The position numbers and the translations under genes were made by a program. This document shows positions 8,122 through 17,049 of a stretch of 64,000 nt of DNA, one piece after another (within the stretch, counting starts at the first letter, position 1; each line of letters starts with the position of its first letter). The notes beneath the pieces were generated by a model. That model did not search any database, had not been told where the DNA came from, and saw only the letters and a program-made list of their open reading frames with translations. Source of the DNA: Polyangiaceae bacterium (GTDB taxonomy: Bacteria > Myxococcota_A > Polyangia > Polyangiales > Polyangiaceae); the NCBI GenBank assembly GCA_020633235.1, contig JACKEA010000002.1:310001-374000 (forward strand), given 5' to 3'.

Positions 8122-8852
8122 TTCTTCTTCTCCCCTTCGTTCTCCGGAGCGGGCGTGGAGCCGTCTTCCGGCTTGTTCTCCACCTCCGTGGGCAGGCTGC
8201 CGGGGCGCTCGAAGGTATGCTTGGGCGCCTGCGCCGAGGAACGCTCCGGCGGCACGTAACCCGTGACCTTGCAGTAGTCCACGGTCGCGCCGGGGTCTGG
8301 CCGCCCATCGCCATCCACGTCGCTGTGAATCATGGGGCACTGGTCGTTCTTGTACTCCCACCACTGATCGACCACGCCGTCGCCGTCGGAGTCCCGCTCG
8401 GTGCGCGCCAGCTTGCCGTTTTGGTAGAAGTGCCAGGTATCGAGCTTGTCGGCGAGAGTTGTGGAGCGCTCCTGTTCGGTGAGCACGCCCGCCTTGTAGA
8501 TGGAAATCTCCTCGATGTGCCCATCGCGGTCGTAGTCGTGCTCCCGGCGTCGCACCTGGCCGCTGCCATCGAAGTAGGTGTAGGCGTCGATCTTGCCGTC
8601 GAAGTTCAGATCGACCGCGCGACAGCCCTTCGCGATCCACACGTCCGGCTTGCCGTCGCCGTTGGCGTCGAGCTTCTCGCCGTCCTTGATGTCGCAATCG
8701 TCGTGCACCACTCGGGTATCGCGCCGCGTCACGCCATCTTCCGGCGACTTGGCGCCCGCGCTGGCCGAAGCACTACAGCCTGACTGAAAAACAAGCATCA
8801 GGAATGCGAACGCGGACGCAACACCGGTCCCACGGCTAGGAAGACAAGTCAT
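8118..8852 (-). CDS. Lipoprotein with calcium-binding-type Asp repeats (paralogue)
   Basis: A 244-residue lipoprotein. From the ATG at 8852 the signal peptide runs to VFQSGC (C26). Five Ca-loop-like repeats follow: DANGDGKPD, DLNFDGKID, DYDRDGHIE, DSDGDGVVD and DVDGDGRPD, each alternating with a strand such as AYTYFDGSG. The C-terminus is Pro/Glu/Lys-rich and disordered. It lies directly upstream of, and is coupled to, a second protein of the same design, which suggests tandem duplication and joint function. A 277-bp gap separates it from the divergent ribbon-helix-helix gene. Confidence 0.9.
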   Translation of the reverse strand: MTCLPSRGTGVASAFAFLMLVFQSGCSASASAGAKSPEDGVTRRDTRVVHDDCDIKDGEKLDANGDGKPDVWIAKGCRAVDLNFDGKIDAYTYFDGSGQVRRREHDYDRDGHIEEISIYKAGVLTEQERSTTLADKLDTWHFYQNGKLARTERDSDGDGVVDQWWEYKNDQCPMIHSDVDGDGRPDPGATVDYCKVTGYVPPERSSAQAPKHTFERPGSLPTEVENKPEDGSTPAPENEGEKKK

Positions 8853-9064
8853 TCTCGGACTCCGGTGCAGGTCTAAAGCCTCCGAAGGAGCGCGGCAACG
8901 CCGGCTCCAGCGGCGACCACCCCGCCGCAGGTACGAACCGCATCGTAGGCCCCTCTCCCACCCCCTGACAAGCCCCTCAAAGAAGCCCCTGCAAGCCTCG
9001 GCAATGGTCGCCCAACTGTTCAATATCACTACATTATCCCAGAAACCACCGCACGGAACCGGCA

Positions 9065-9093
9065 TTGACACCATACGTATTGGAATCTATTGT
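9065..9093 (+). promoter_or_regulatory. Sigma-70-type promoter of the ribbon-helix-helix gene
   Basis: TTGACA (9065-9070), 17 bases, then TATTGT (9088-9093). The -35 is perfect consensus, the spacer is optimal and the -10 matches at four of six positions. It sits in an unusually AT-rich patch for this genome and points at the gene starting at 9130. Confidence 0.75.
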
Positions 9094-9129
9094 AACGGCT
9101 GGCAGTCACCCTTCGGGCTCGAGCACACC

Positions 9130-9330
9130 ATGTCACGCAAGAAGATCTCGACAACGGTCTACATCACGCCCGAACAGAACGAGCGACTGCATCTGCTCCA
9201 CAACCGCACCAAGGTCCCGGTTGCGGTGTACATCCGAGAAGGCATCGACCTCGTGCTCAAGCGCTACGAGCACGCGCTGCCCGGACAGATGAGCCTCACG
9301 GACAATCCGCCGAAGGCTACGAAGAAGTAG
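9130..9330 (+). CDS. Small ribbon-helix-helix protein
   Basis: A 66-residue protein, chosen from the ATG at 9130 because the promoter at 9065-9093 lies upstream of it. The sequence KISTTVYITPEQNERLHLL, then TKVPVAVYIREGIDLVLKRY, is the beta-strand plus two-helix pattern of MetJ/Arc-type ribbon-helix-helix DNA-binding proteins (about residues 4-50). The last 15 residues are a flexible tail. Such proteins act as dimeric repressors or DNA-binding accessory factors. Its strong promoter and lack of an adjacent toxin argue for an abundant standalone regulator rather than an antitoxin. Targets cannot be inferred; self-regulation at its own promoter is plausible. Confidence 0.88.
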   Translation: MSRKKISTTVYITPEQNERLHLLHNRTKVPVAVYIREGIDLVLKRYEHALPGQMSLTDNPPKATKK

Positions 9331-9390
9331 CAGGGCGTGTGCGCCCTGGTGCGCGCAGCGATAGCGGGGTAAAGAGCGCGCCCGGCCGCC

Positions 9391-11196
9391 ATGCCCACGG
9401 ATCTGAAATACATAAGAAACTTCTCGATCATCGCGCACGTCGATCACGGGAAGAGCACGCTGGCGGACCGCATACTGGACGTCACCGGTGCCATTACCGC
9501 GCGGGAGAAGGTCGAGCAGTTCCTCGACAAGCTCGAGCTCGAGCGAGAGCGCGGCATCACCATCAAGGCTCAGAGCGTCCGGCTCCGCTACAAGGCCAAG
9601 GACGGGCAGGAGTATCAGCTGCAGCTGATCGACACGCCGGGCCACGTGGACTTCAGCTACGAGGTCAGCCGCAGCCTGGCAGCGTGTGAAGGTGCGCTGT
9701 TGGTGGTGGACTCCACTCAGGGCGTTCAGGCGCAGACGGTAGCCAACGTGTACCTCGCCCTGGACCACGACCTCAGCATCGTCCCGGTCCTCAACAAGGT
9801 GGACCTGCCCAGCTCCGACGTGGATCGCACCGCGGAAATGGTGGAAGAGGTCATCGGCCTCGACTGCAGCGGCGCCATCCTGGCCAGCGGGAAAACGGGC
9901 CAAGGCGTGGGTGAAATCCTGGAGGCGGTGGTGCAGCGCATTCCGCCGCCGTCGGGCAGCACCGATGGGCCGCTGCGGGCGTTGATCTTCGACAGTTGGT
10001 ACGACAGCTATCGTGGCGCGGTGGTGATGGTCCGCGTGGTGGATGGCTCCCTCAAGAAGGGAGACAAGATCCAGTTCATGGCCACCGGCAGAAGCTACGA
10101 GGTCACCGCTCTGGGCTGCTTCAGCCCCCACCCCGTGGCCCTCTCGGAGCTCACCACCGGTGAGGTCGGCTTCATCGCCGCCAACATCAAGAGCGTGGAG
10201 GACACCAAGATCGGCGACACCGTCACGCTGGCGTCTCGTGCCACGGACAAGCCGCTGTCCGGCTTCAAGGAAGTGAAGCCCATGGTGTTCGCCGGCGTGT
10301 ACCCCACGGACTCGGCGGACTACGAGGACCTGCGCGACGCCCTCAGCAAGCTGCACCTGAACGACTCGTCCTTCCACTACGAGCCGGACACCTCCGACGC
10401 GCTCGGCTTCGGCTTCCGCTGCGGCTTCCTCGGGCTGCTCCACATGGAGATCATCCAGGAGCGGCTGGAGCGGGAGTACAACCTGGATCTCATCACCACT
10501 GCCCCCAGCGTGGTGTACCGGGCCCACAAGAAGGACGGCGAGGTCATCACGGTCGACAACCCCTCCAAGATGCCGGCCGTCGGCGATCTGGAGCTGGTGG
10601 AAGAGCCGATCATGAAGGTCACCGTGCACACGCCCGCGGAGTACGTGGGCGCCGTGGTGGCCCTGTGCGAGGAGCGCCGTGGCACTCAGCTCGGCATCCA
10701 CTTCGCCACCAAGACCCACGTGGTCATCACCTACGAGCTACCCCTGGCGGAGGTGATCCTGGACTTCCACGACCGCCTCAAGAGCGCGTCCCGGGGCTAC
10801 GCCAGCATGGACTACGAGCTCGAAGGCTACCGAGCAGACGACTTGGTGAAGCTGGACTTGCTCCTCAACGCCGAGCCGCTGGACGCCCTGTCCGTGATCG
10901 TGCACCGGCAAAACGCCTACACCCGGGGGCGCGCGCTGGCGAAGAAGCTCAAGGAGCTGGTACCCCGGCAGCAGTACGAGGTGGCCATCCAGGCGGCCAT
11001 CGGCTCCAAGATCATCAGCCGAGAGACCGTGCGCGCACTGCGCAAGGACGTGACCGCGAAGTGTTACGGTGGTGACATCTCCCGCAAGCGCAAGCTCTTG
11101 GAGAAGCAGAAAGAGGGGAAGAAGCGTATGAAGTCCGTCGGCAGCGTGGACGTTCCCCAGGAAGCCTTTTTGGCGATACTCAAGATCGAGAACTGA
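9391..11196 (+). CDS. lepA: Elongation factor 4 (back-translocating GTPase LepA)
   Basis: A 601-residue translational GTPase of normal family length. The G domain shows AHVDHGKST (P-loop, residues 15-23), ERERGITIKAQ (switch), DTPGHVDF (G3) and NKVDLP (G4). The EF-G-like domains II and III/V follow, then the LepA-specific C-terminal domain, including DLVKLDLLLN and a basic end (ISRKRKLLEKQKEGKKRMK). It binds the ribosome and remodels stalled or mistranslocated complexes. The ATG at 9391 matches the conserved MPTDLKYIRNFSIIAH start. The M16 peptidase gene begins one base after its stop, so the genes are likely cotranscribed. Confidence 0.97.
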   Translation: MPTDLKYIRNFSIIAHVDHGKSTLADRILDVTGAITAREKVEQFLDKLELERERGITIKAQSVRLRYKAKDGQEYQLQLIDTPGHVDFSYEVSRSLAACEGALLVVDSTQGVQAQTVANVYLALDHDLSIVPVLNKVDLPSSDVDRTAEMVEEVIGLDCSGAILASGKTGQGVGEILEAVVQRIPPPSGSTDGPLRALIFDSWYDSYRGAVVMVRVVDGSLKKGDKIQFMATGRSYEVTALGCFSPHPVALSELTTGEVGFIAANIKSVEDTKIGDTVTLASRATDKPLSGFKEVKPMVFAGVYPTDSADYEDLRDALSKLHLNDSSFHYEPDTSDALGFGFRCGFLGLLHMEIIQERLEREYNLDLITTAPSVVYRAHKKDGEVITVDNPSKMPAVGDLELVEEPIMKVTVHTPAEYVGAVVALCEERRGTQLGIHFATKTHVVITYELPLAEVILDFHDRLKSASRGYASMDYELEGYRADDLVKLDLLLNAEPLDALSVIVHRQNAYTRGRALAKKLKELVPRQQYEVAIQAAIGSKIISRETVRALRKDVTAKCYGGDISRKRKLLEKQKEGKKRMKSVGSVDVPQEAFLAILKIEN

Positions 11197-11197
11197 C

Positions 11198-12562
11198 ATG
11201 CCGAAGAACGTCGACAAGATCCTCGCCGAGCTGAACGCCGGCGCCACGGAGCTGTCTCGGGTCGAGTACCTGGGCAGCGGCCCGTTTGGACCCAGCCTCA
11301 GCGTCGAGCGCTACCGCCTGGGCAATGGCCTCGAGATCCTGCACTGCGAGGACAAGAGCGCTCCCGTGGTGGCGTTCCACACCTGGTACCACGTCGGCTC
11401 GCGCCACGAGGTCACCGGCAAGACCGGGCTCGCGCACCTGTTCGAGCACCTGATGTTCAACGAGACCGAGAACCTGAAGGCCGGCGAGTTCGATCGCAAG
11501 CTGGAGGAAGCCGGCGCCGAAAGCAACGCCGGGACCTGGCTGGATTGGACGAACTATCACGTCGCCATCCCCAAGGGTCAGCTCGGCCTGGTCGTGCGCC
11601 TGGAGGCGGAGCGCATGTCCCGCCTGGTGGTGCGGGACCCCCAGGTGGCCAGCGAGAAGGAAGTGGTCGCCAACGAGCGCCGCTACCGCGTGGAAGACGA
11701 CGTGGAGAGCGCCGTCAGTGAGATCCTGTGGGCCACCGCCTTCACGACCCACGCCTACCACTGGCCCACCATCGGCTGGATGCAGGACATCGAGGCGTTT
11801 TCGACGGCGGACTGCGTCGACTTCTACAAAACCTACTACGCGCCCAACAACGCCACGCTGGTGGTGGCTGGAGACGCGAGCGCGAAGACACTCCTCCGCC
11901 TGGTGCAGGAAGCCTACGGCAGCCTGCCCTCGAGCAACGTCCCCGCGGAAGACGTGAGGCCCGAGCCGGCGCAGACCGAAGAGCGGCGGCGCGAGGTGCA
12001 CAAGCCCACGGCCACGCAGAAGCTGTGCGTCGGCTACAAGAGCCCGGCTCTCGGCGACTTCGATCACGTCGCCATGAGCGTGCTCATCGAGGTCTTGTTC
12101 GGCGGCCGCGCCAGCCGGCTGCACCAGAAGCTGGTCCGGGATCTGGAGCTGGCCTCCGAGGTCCGCGCTTTCGTCGGCCCCTTCCGGGACCCGAGCTTGA
12201 CGGAGATCTTCTGCGTCGCCCGCGGCGAGCACAGCGCAGAAGAGCTGCTCGCCGCCCTGGACGCGGAGCTCGCCCGGGTGCGCGAAGAGCCCATCGCCGA
12301 CGCGGAGATCGAGCGCGCCCGCGCGCGCTTCGAGCTCTCCCTCCTTGCCGGGCTGGAGACCGCGGACGGCAAGGCCAGCACCATCGGCTTCTTCGACACC
12401 GTGCTCGGCCGCCCCGCCGCCGCCTTCGAGCGGCTGGACGCCGTGCGCCGCATGGGCCCGAGCGATCTGCGTCGCGTCGCCCGTCGATACCTCACGGACT
12501 CCACGCGCACCCTCGTGTTCGTGCGTCCCTCCGCCCAAGCCACTCAGGAGGCCGCAGAGTGA
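11198..12562 (+). CDS. M16 zinc metallopeptidase, catalytic subunit
   Basis: A 454-residue member of the pitrilysin/mitochondrial-processing-peptidase family. The inverted zinc motif is intact: H80-LFE-H84 (HLFEHLMFNETEN) with base E83, and the third ligand E160 in EKEVVANE sits exactly 76 residues after H84. The second, inactive M16 half (about 210-430) is also present. No signal peptide is seen, so it is probably cytoplasmic. It starts one base after lepA and overlaps the next M16 gene (GTGA at 12559-12562), which lacks the zinc site. Together they look like the two halves of a heterodimeric M16B peptidase. Confidence 0.94.
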   Translation: MPKNVDKILAELNAGATELSRVEYLGSGPFGPSLSVERYRLGNGLEILHCEDKSAPVVAFHTWYHVGSRHEVTGKTGLAHLFEHLMFNETENLKAGEFDRKLEEAGAESNAGTWLDWTNYHVAIPKGQLGLVVRLEAERMSRLVVRDPQVASEKEVVANERRYRVEDDVESAVSEILWATAFTTHAYHWPTIGWMQDIEAFSTADCVDFYKTYYAPNNATLVVAGDASAKTLLRLVQEAYGSLPSSNVPAEDVRPEPAQTEERRREVHKPTATQKLCVGYKSPALGDFDHVAMSVLIEVLFGGRASRLHQKLVRDLELASEVRAFVGPFRDPSLTEIFCVARGEHSAEELLAALDAELARVREEPIADAEIERARARFELSLLAGLETADGKASTIGFFDTVLGRPAAAFERLDAVRRMGPSDLRRVARRYLTDSTRTLVFVRPSAQATQEAAE

Positions 12563-13878
12563 GCGCCGCCGCCGCCCCCGTCACCACCACCGCCATCACT
12601 CCCACCGTCCTGGTGGAAACGAGCCGCGCGCTGCCGCTGGTTTCCCTCGCGGTCTCCTTGCGCACCGGCGCCATCGAGGATCCCGACGGGAAAGAAGGCC
12701 TCACGCGCTTCACCGGCCGCCTCATGCGCCGCACGGGCGGCGGCAAGACGCCGCAAGAGATAGACATCGCCGTCGACGCACTCGGCGGGTCTCTGGGCGT
12801 GGACACCTCCCACAGCACCGCCGGCTTCCAGAGCACCTTCATCGCGCGCTCCCTCGACCCCATGGTGGAGCTGGTGCGCGAGGTCATCGCGGAGCCCAGC
12901 TTCGCCGCCGACGAGCTCGAGCGCCTGAAGCGCGAGTCCGAGGCGGAGCTCATCGAGGCCCGCGACAACGACCGTGCCCTGGCCCGCTACTTCTTCGGCA
13001 AAAAGCTGTACGAAGGGCACCCCTACGGCCGCACCACCGTCGGCCGCATCCCCACCATCGAGGCCTTCGGCGACACCGACGTCCGCCGCCACTGGGCGCG
13101 GCTCTTCGTTCAGGAGAACCTCGTCTTTACCTTCTCCGGCGACATCGATCGCCCGCAGGCCGAAGCCGTCGCCCAGCGCATCGCCTCGGGGCTGTCCCGC
13201 GGCGCCGCCATCTCCGACAAGCTGTCCGATCCGGTGATGGCCAAGGGCCGCCGCCTCGTCATCGTCGACAAACCCGAGCGCACGCAGACGCAGATCCTCA
13301 TCGGGGGTTCCGGCTCTCACCCCCACGACCAGGATCACATTGCGCTGCACGTCGCCAACACCGTCTTCGGCGGCACCTTCACCGCACGCATGACCCGCGA
13401 GATCCGCTCCAAGCGGGGTTGGTCCTACGGCGCCTATTCGAGCATGCCCTACGACCGCCACCGTCGCGGTTTCTCCATGTGGACCTTCCCGAAAGCATCC
13501 GACGCCGCGCCCTGCATCCGGGTCGAGCTCGACATGCTGAAGAACCTGATCGACAACGGCATCACCAAGCGGGAGCTCGCCTGGGCCAAGCGCTACCTCG
13601 TGCGCAGCCACGCCTTCGCGTTGGACACCGCCTCCAAACGCGTCGCCCTCGAGCTCGACGCGCTGATCTACGACCTGCCCGCCGGCTACTACGAGAGCTA
13701 CACGGATCGCGTGCAGGCCGTCACGCTGGAGGAAGCCAACGCCGCCCTCCGCCACCGTCTCTCGGCGGAAGATCTGCTGGTCACCGTCGTGGGCACCGAG
13801 TCCGACATCGGCGGCCCCGTCCGTGAAGCCATCGACGGCCTCGAGAACGTCGAAGTCGTCCCCTTCGACCAAGACTGA
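12559..13878 (+). CDS. M16 peptidase-like protein, non-catalytic subunit
   Basis: A 439-residue M16 homologue. The GTG start overlaps the preceding stop and is preceded by a strong AGGAGG. The expected zinc motif is replaced by LTRFTGRLMRRTG, so neither His nor catalytic Glu is present. The C-terminal half keeps the Arg/Tyr pair typical of the partner subunit (RGWSYGAYSS). In M16B enzymes, an inactive partner contributes these residues to the catalytic cleft of the active subunit. Coupled translation with the HxxEH subunit supports an obligate 1:1 heterodimer. Substrate unknown. No signal peptide. Confidence 0.92.
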   Translation: MSAAAAPVTTTAITPTVLVETSRALPLVSLAVSLRTGAIEDPDGKEGLTRFTGRLMRRTGGGKTPQEIDIAVDALGGSLGVDTSHSTAGFQSTFIARSLDPMVELVREVIAEPSFAADELERLKRESEAELIEARDNDRALARYFFGKKLYEGHPYGRTTVGRIPTIEAFGDTDVRRHWARLFVQENLVFTFSGDIDRPQAEAVAQRIASGLSRGAAISDKLSDPVMAKGRRLVIVDKPERTQTQILIGGSGSHPHDQDHIALHVANTVFGGTFTARMTREIRSKRGWSYGAYSSMPYDRHRRGFSMWTFPKASDAAPCIRVELDMLKNLIDNGITKRELAWAKRYLVRSHAFALDTASKRVALELDALIYDLPAGYYESYTDRVQAVTLEEANAALRHRLSAEDLLVTVVGTESDIGGPVREAIDGLENVEVVPFDQD

Positions 13879-13906
13879 CGCCCTCCCCGCAGTTTTCTCG
13901 AGGGAA

Positions 13907-13933
13907 TGTTGGTCCGGCGCGATACCCGTCGCG
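13907..13933 (+). repeat. Dispersed 27-bp element, copy A
   Basis: Full copy of the family that begins TGTTGG, has core CGGCGCGA and ends CCCGTCGCG (variable bases at 7-8 and 17-18). The end can fold as a CGCGA/TCGCG hairpin. A degenerate inverted far half (gcaccgcaccagcaca) lies about 20 bp downstream. It sits in the convergent gap after the M16 pair; the rest of this 284-bp gap shows no gene. Confidence 0.8.
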
Positions 13934-14162
13934 CCCCGCCGCCGTGGCTCGCACCGCACCAGCACACCCCTGGCAGGAATTCAGCGCTGGCAATCTGCTA
14001 GCTGGCTCTGGTGGTCGCGACGCCTACCTCGGTCTGACGGCAGGGTCCGCTTCCAGCGTTCGATAGAGCCATTCACACACGTCCGAGCGAGCTCTTCCCG
14101 GTTCATGGTCGCACCGTACGCACGGCCGCCAATGTGGGCCACAGCGCCGCGTGCTCTGGCCG

Positions 14163-14681
14163 TCAGCCCGCGGAGTCGCGGAACAGACATTTGCCGAGGG
14201 TCACATCGTCGGCTCCGCTGAGCTCGAGCTCGATGCCCGGAATGGGCTGCCGCAACAGCTCGTCGGGAAGCTCCCGCAAGCCCCGTCGCCCGAGCCAGGC
14301 GCGCACATCCGCCTCGATGCGCTTTCCTTCCGGCGGTTGGCCCACGACGCGACCCGCTTGCCCACCGGGATCGTAGACGGTCCAGTGCACCGAAAAGACG
14401 TCGGCCACGAAGCTCGTCAGCACTGTGAGCACCGCGTAGCGCTCTTCGGCCAGCGACAGCCTCACCTCGAAGTGGTTGCAGAAGGCGTAGTCGAAACTGG
14501 TGTTGTTCGTCGCAGCGAGGGGAGCGACCAAAGCGGACAGGTCGTCGAACCCCCTGTCCCGGTCCCAGCCGAGCAGCCATCCATTTGGAGGTCCGCTGGC
14601 GAACAGGCGACGGATCTGCACTGCGAGAGTCGGGATGTCGGTCGTCAGGTTGGACGTCTCAGGGAGCTGCGGGCGCGTCAA
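14163..14681 (-). CDS. Hypothetical protein coupled to the DUF4091 gene
   Basis: A 172-residue protein. A TTG start at 14681 overlaps the TGA of the upstream DUF4091 gene (TTGA, 14678-14681); a longer start would lie inside that gene. No signal peptide is seen. The sequence is alpha/beta with WLLGWDRDRGFDDLSALV, then FEVRLSLAEERYAVLTVL, a pattern seen in small immunity-like or nucleotide-binding hypothetical proteins, but I recognise no family. Codon use is like the neighbours. Being coupled to a secreted glycoside-hydrolase-like lipoprotein gives no clear functional clue. The start is uncertain. Confidence 0.65.
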   Translation of the reverse strand: MTRPQLPETSNLTTDIPTLAVQIRRLFASGPPNGWLLGWDRDRGFDDLSALVAPLAATNNTSFDYAFCNHFEVRLSLAEERYAVLTVLTSFVADVFSVHWTVYDPGGQAGRVVGQPPEGKRIEADVRAWLGRRGLRELPDELLRQPIPGIELELSGADDVTLGKCLFRDSAG

Positions 14682-16927
14682 TTCGCGGGTTCGACCCACA
14701 GGTAGGACAGGAACGTGTAGGCCCAATTACCGGTAGAGGCGCTCTTGCCGCCGACCACGACGGAAATGCTGCCGTCCGTGAGGTCCACCGTGGTGCTCTT
14801 TTCGATGGTGGGCGCGGCGTCGGTCGTCACGAGGTCGTCGATGAGCTTCTGCCCTTCCACCGACACGTTGTGCGGATCCCCGGGGTAGCCCTTGGCAGGG
14901 CGGCCGACGCCGACGGTGACCAGGTACTTGCCGGGCTCGATAGCGAACTCGAACAGGTTGTCGCGGCCGTAGTCGTCGTACACGTAGGACTTCTGCGCGT
15001 CGCTGTAGCCGGACACGTCGTCGAAGCCGAACAGCGCGATCGACGGATTTCCGATGTTCTCGCCGGACCAGCCGAGGCCGAGCTTCGCGTCGAACGGCTG
15101 CCAGCCCACCTTCATGTACGTCTTGCCGTCGATCACGAGGGGGTCGGCCGTGGGCTGGCCCGCTGGGTCTTGGAAGTTCACGTAGTAGGCGCCGCGGGGG
15201 CGTACGCTGTTCGAGACCGAGAGCACCGGCCAGGTGGTGCGGGAGCCCTCGATGTAGCGCCCGAGCTCGTGGCGCAATGCCATCAGCGCGTCCACGTCCT
15301 TGGTGAAGCTCGTCATGCTGGCGGCGACGCTCTTCACGGTCGCGTCCGCGCCCTCGGTCACGTCGACCTGGGGCTGCCCGCCGTTGGCCAAGAGCAGGTA
15401 CTCGTAGTCTTCGAAGCCCTCGCGCAACAGCTCCGCGCGGATCGTCGGGTGGTTACCGTCGAAGAAGCGGTTCGCGTCGTAGTACGCCCAGCCACGGATG
15501 CGGTGGCTCCAGGCCGCCCACGGAATGATGCGCTCGTGAATGCCCTGACGGTCGACCCGGGTGGGGTTGAAGTACGGATCGGGATCCTGGTCCAAGCTGT
15601 AGAACCAGACCGTCTCGCCGTGGTCCTTCTGACGTTGCCAGGCGTACTTCTCTTCGTAGTCGCGAATGTAGGCGATCCAGATGTCGTAACCGCAGGCGCC
15701 GTCCGGGTCCTCCGCGATGCTCGGCTTGGGCTGCTCGCTGATGGCGATGCGAAGATCCGGCGCCGCTTGCTTGGTGAGTCGACACAAGTGCGCGGCAAGC
15801 TTGTCGTCGGCGGCATCTTGCGGCTCGTTCTGCACGTAGTAGTAGGCCTTCTTCTCCAGGCCGTTCTGCACCAGGTACGTGTTGAGCGCGCCGAGGAACT
15901 CGCTCCACTCCGCGTTGTAGGCGGCACTGCCGAAGGCGTCCCCCCGCGGAATGCCGCAGAAGCTGTCCGGCCGGGGCGTGGAGTTATCGACGAACTGGAA
16001 GATCATCGCGTTGGGGAAACCGACGCCATTCCAGCCCTCTCCCAGGATGTACTTCTTGGACAGGAGCTTGATCGAGTATTCGCCGTCATTCGGCTCGTCG
16101 TAGAACGTGGTGCAGGCGCCGGGCTGACCGTTGTCCCAGGTGATGCCCCAGTTGAAACCGCTGGGCCAGGTCACGCTCTTGGGCGTCATGCGGTGCTCGT
16201 AGAGCAGGTTCTTGGCCTGATCCACGCTGCCGCCGCCGCGGAGCGACTGCACGTTCACGTTCAGCTGGGTGGCGAAGCCGATCTCCTTGGGCAGCGAGAA
16301 GTCGAACACCGTGAGGGTGACCGGAATGTCGATGGCGCTGCCGCCCGCCGGCGTCACCGTGAGCGTGGTGGTGTGCTCGCCCTTGGGTGCGCCTTCGGGC
16401 ACGTACACCGTGAGCCACACTGCCTCGGCGCGTCCGCCGCTGAGCGTGATGGAGCCGCCGGACGCCATCGGGTCGAGGTACTCCGCCCAGTCGCCCTCGT
16501 AGCGTAGGGTGGAAAGCTCCACACGCTGGCCGCTACCCAGATCCGGAAATGGCGCGACGCTCACCGTCACGCTGCCGCTGGCGGGACCGAACGCGAGCTG
16601 CACCGGCTCGAACTCGTTCCGCGCGGCGCTCAGCTCGAGGCCACCGGCGCGCTTCTCCGCCGGCGGCAGATCCGCCGTGGTGATCTTGTGGGTGGCCGGC
16701 GTCGTCCACAGCGGCAGGTTCGCCGGGCTCTCTTCCAGGGTGTAGGTGTACTGCCCGGGCTCCAGGGGCACCGGCTCGACCTTGCCGCCGGTGCCGCCAC
16801 CGCCCCCGCTACCACCGCCGCCGCTCCCCGCGCCGCCGGCGGGGTCGTCCGAGCCGCCACCGCACGCCACGCCCGCGCCGAGCCCGAGCGCCACCGCACA
16901 CGCCCACACCGCCCATCGTGCCGCCAT
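14678..16927 (-). CDS. Lipoprotein with DUF4091 (glycoside-hydrolase-like) domain
   Basis: A 749-residue lipoprotein. The signal peptide ends at C22 (GAGVACGGG) and is followed by a Gly/Ser-rich linker (about 25-48) that lifts the domain off the membrane. An N-terminal beta-sandwich (about 70-230) precedes a TIM-barrel-like region. RGWAYYDANRFF, then RAELLREGFEDYEYL, is the hallmark of DUF4091, related to GH123 and similar glycosidases. A C-terminal beta-rich carbohydrate-binding-like module (about 570-749) has VGVGRPAKGYPGDPH. It probably acts on a surface or exogenous glycan; the substrate is unknown. ATG at 16927 chosen for the signal peptide. The next gene is coupled by TTGA. Confidence 0.88.
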   Translation of the reverse strand: MAARWAVWACAVALGLGAGVACGGGSDDPAGGAGSGGGGSGGGGGTGGKVEPVPLEPGQYTYTLEESPANLPLWTTPATHKITTADLPPAEKRAGGLELSAARNEFEPVQLAFGPASGSVTVSVAPFPDLGSGQRVELSTLRYEGDWAEYLDPMASGGSITLSGGRAEAVWLTVYVPEGAPKGEHTTTLTVTPAGGSAIDIPVTLTVFDFSLPKEIGFATQLNVNVQSLRGGGSVDQAKNLLYEHRMTPKSVTWPSGFNWGITWDNGQPGACTTFYDEPNDGEYSIKLLSKKYILGEGWNGVGFPNAMIFQFVDNSTPRPDSFCGIPRGDAFGSAAYNAEWSEFLGALNTYLVQNGLEKKAYYYVQNEPQDAADDKLAAHLCRLTKQAAPDLRIAISEQPKPSIAEDPDGACGYDIWIAYIRDYEEKYAWQRQKDHGETVWFYSLDQDPDPYFNPTRVDRQGIHERIIPWAAWSHRIRGWAYYDANRFFDGNHPTIRAELLREGFEDYEYLLLANGGQPQVDVTEGADATVKSVAASMTSFTKDVDALMALRHELGRYIEGSRTTWPVLSVSNSVRPRGAYYVNFQDPAGQPTADPLVIDGKTYMKVGWQPFDAKLGLGWSGENIGNPSIALFGFDDVSGYSDAQKSYVYDDYGRDNLFEFAIEPGKYLVTVGVGRPAKGYPGDPHNVSVEGQKLIDDLVTTDAAPTIEKSTTVDLTDGSISVVVGGKSASTGNWAYTFLSYLWVEPAN

Positions 16928-16988
16928 GATCGACGAGCATAGCGCGCCGGACCGCGGACCGCCCTGCCGACCGTCAGCGTCCGCTTGA

Positions 16989-17039
16989 TGTTGGCGCGGC
17001 GCGACGCCCGTCGCGGGACGTTTCCGCGCCGCGCCAACA
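16989..17039. repeat. Dispersed element copy B, perfect 15-bp inverted repeat
   Basis: The 27-bp family motif occupies 16989-17015. The far arm 17025-17039 is the exact reverse complement of the first 15 bases, giving a very GC-rich hairpin with a 21-base loop. It lies between two minus-strand genes, just after the stop of the 17050-17664 gene, so it may also end that transcript, although no T-run follows on the minus strand. Confidence 0.85.
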
Positions 17040-17049
17040 AAAGGAACGA

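Noticed and set aside
9133..10719. 528-codon open frame opposite lepA
   Set aside because: lepA is unmistakable on the other strand; the antisense product is His/Val/Asp-rich noise.
14585..16507. 640-codon open frame opposite the DUF4091 gene
   Set aside because: Antisense shadow; Arg/Val/Ala-rich with no domain. The minus-strand frame has lipobox, linker and DUF4091 motifs.
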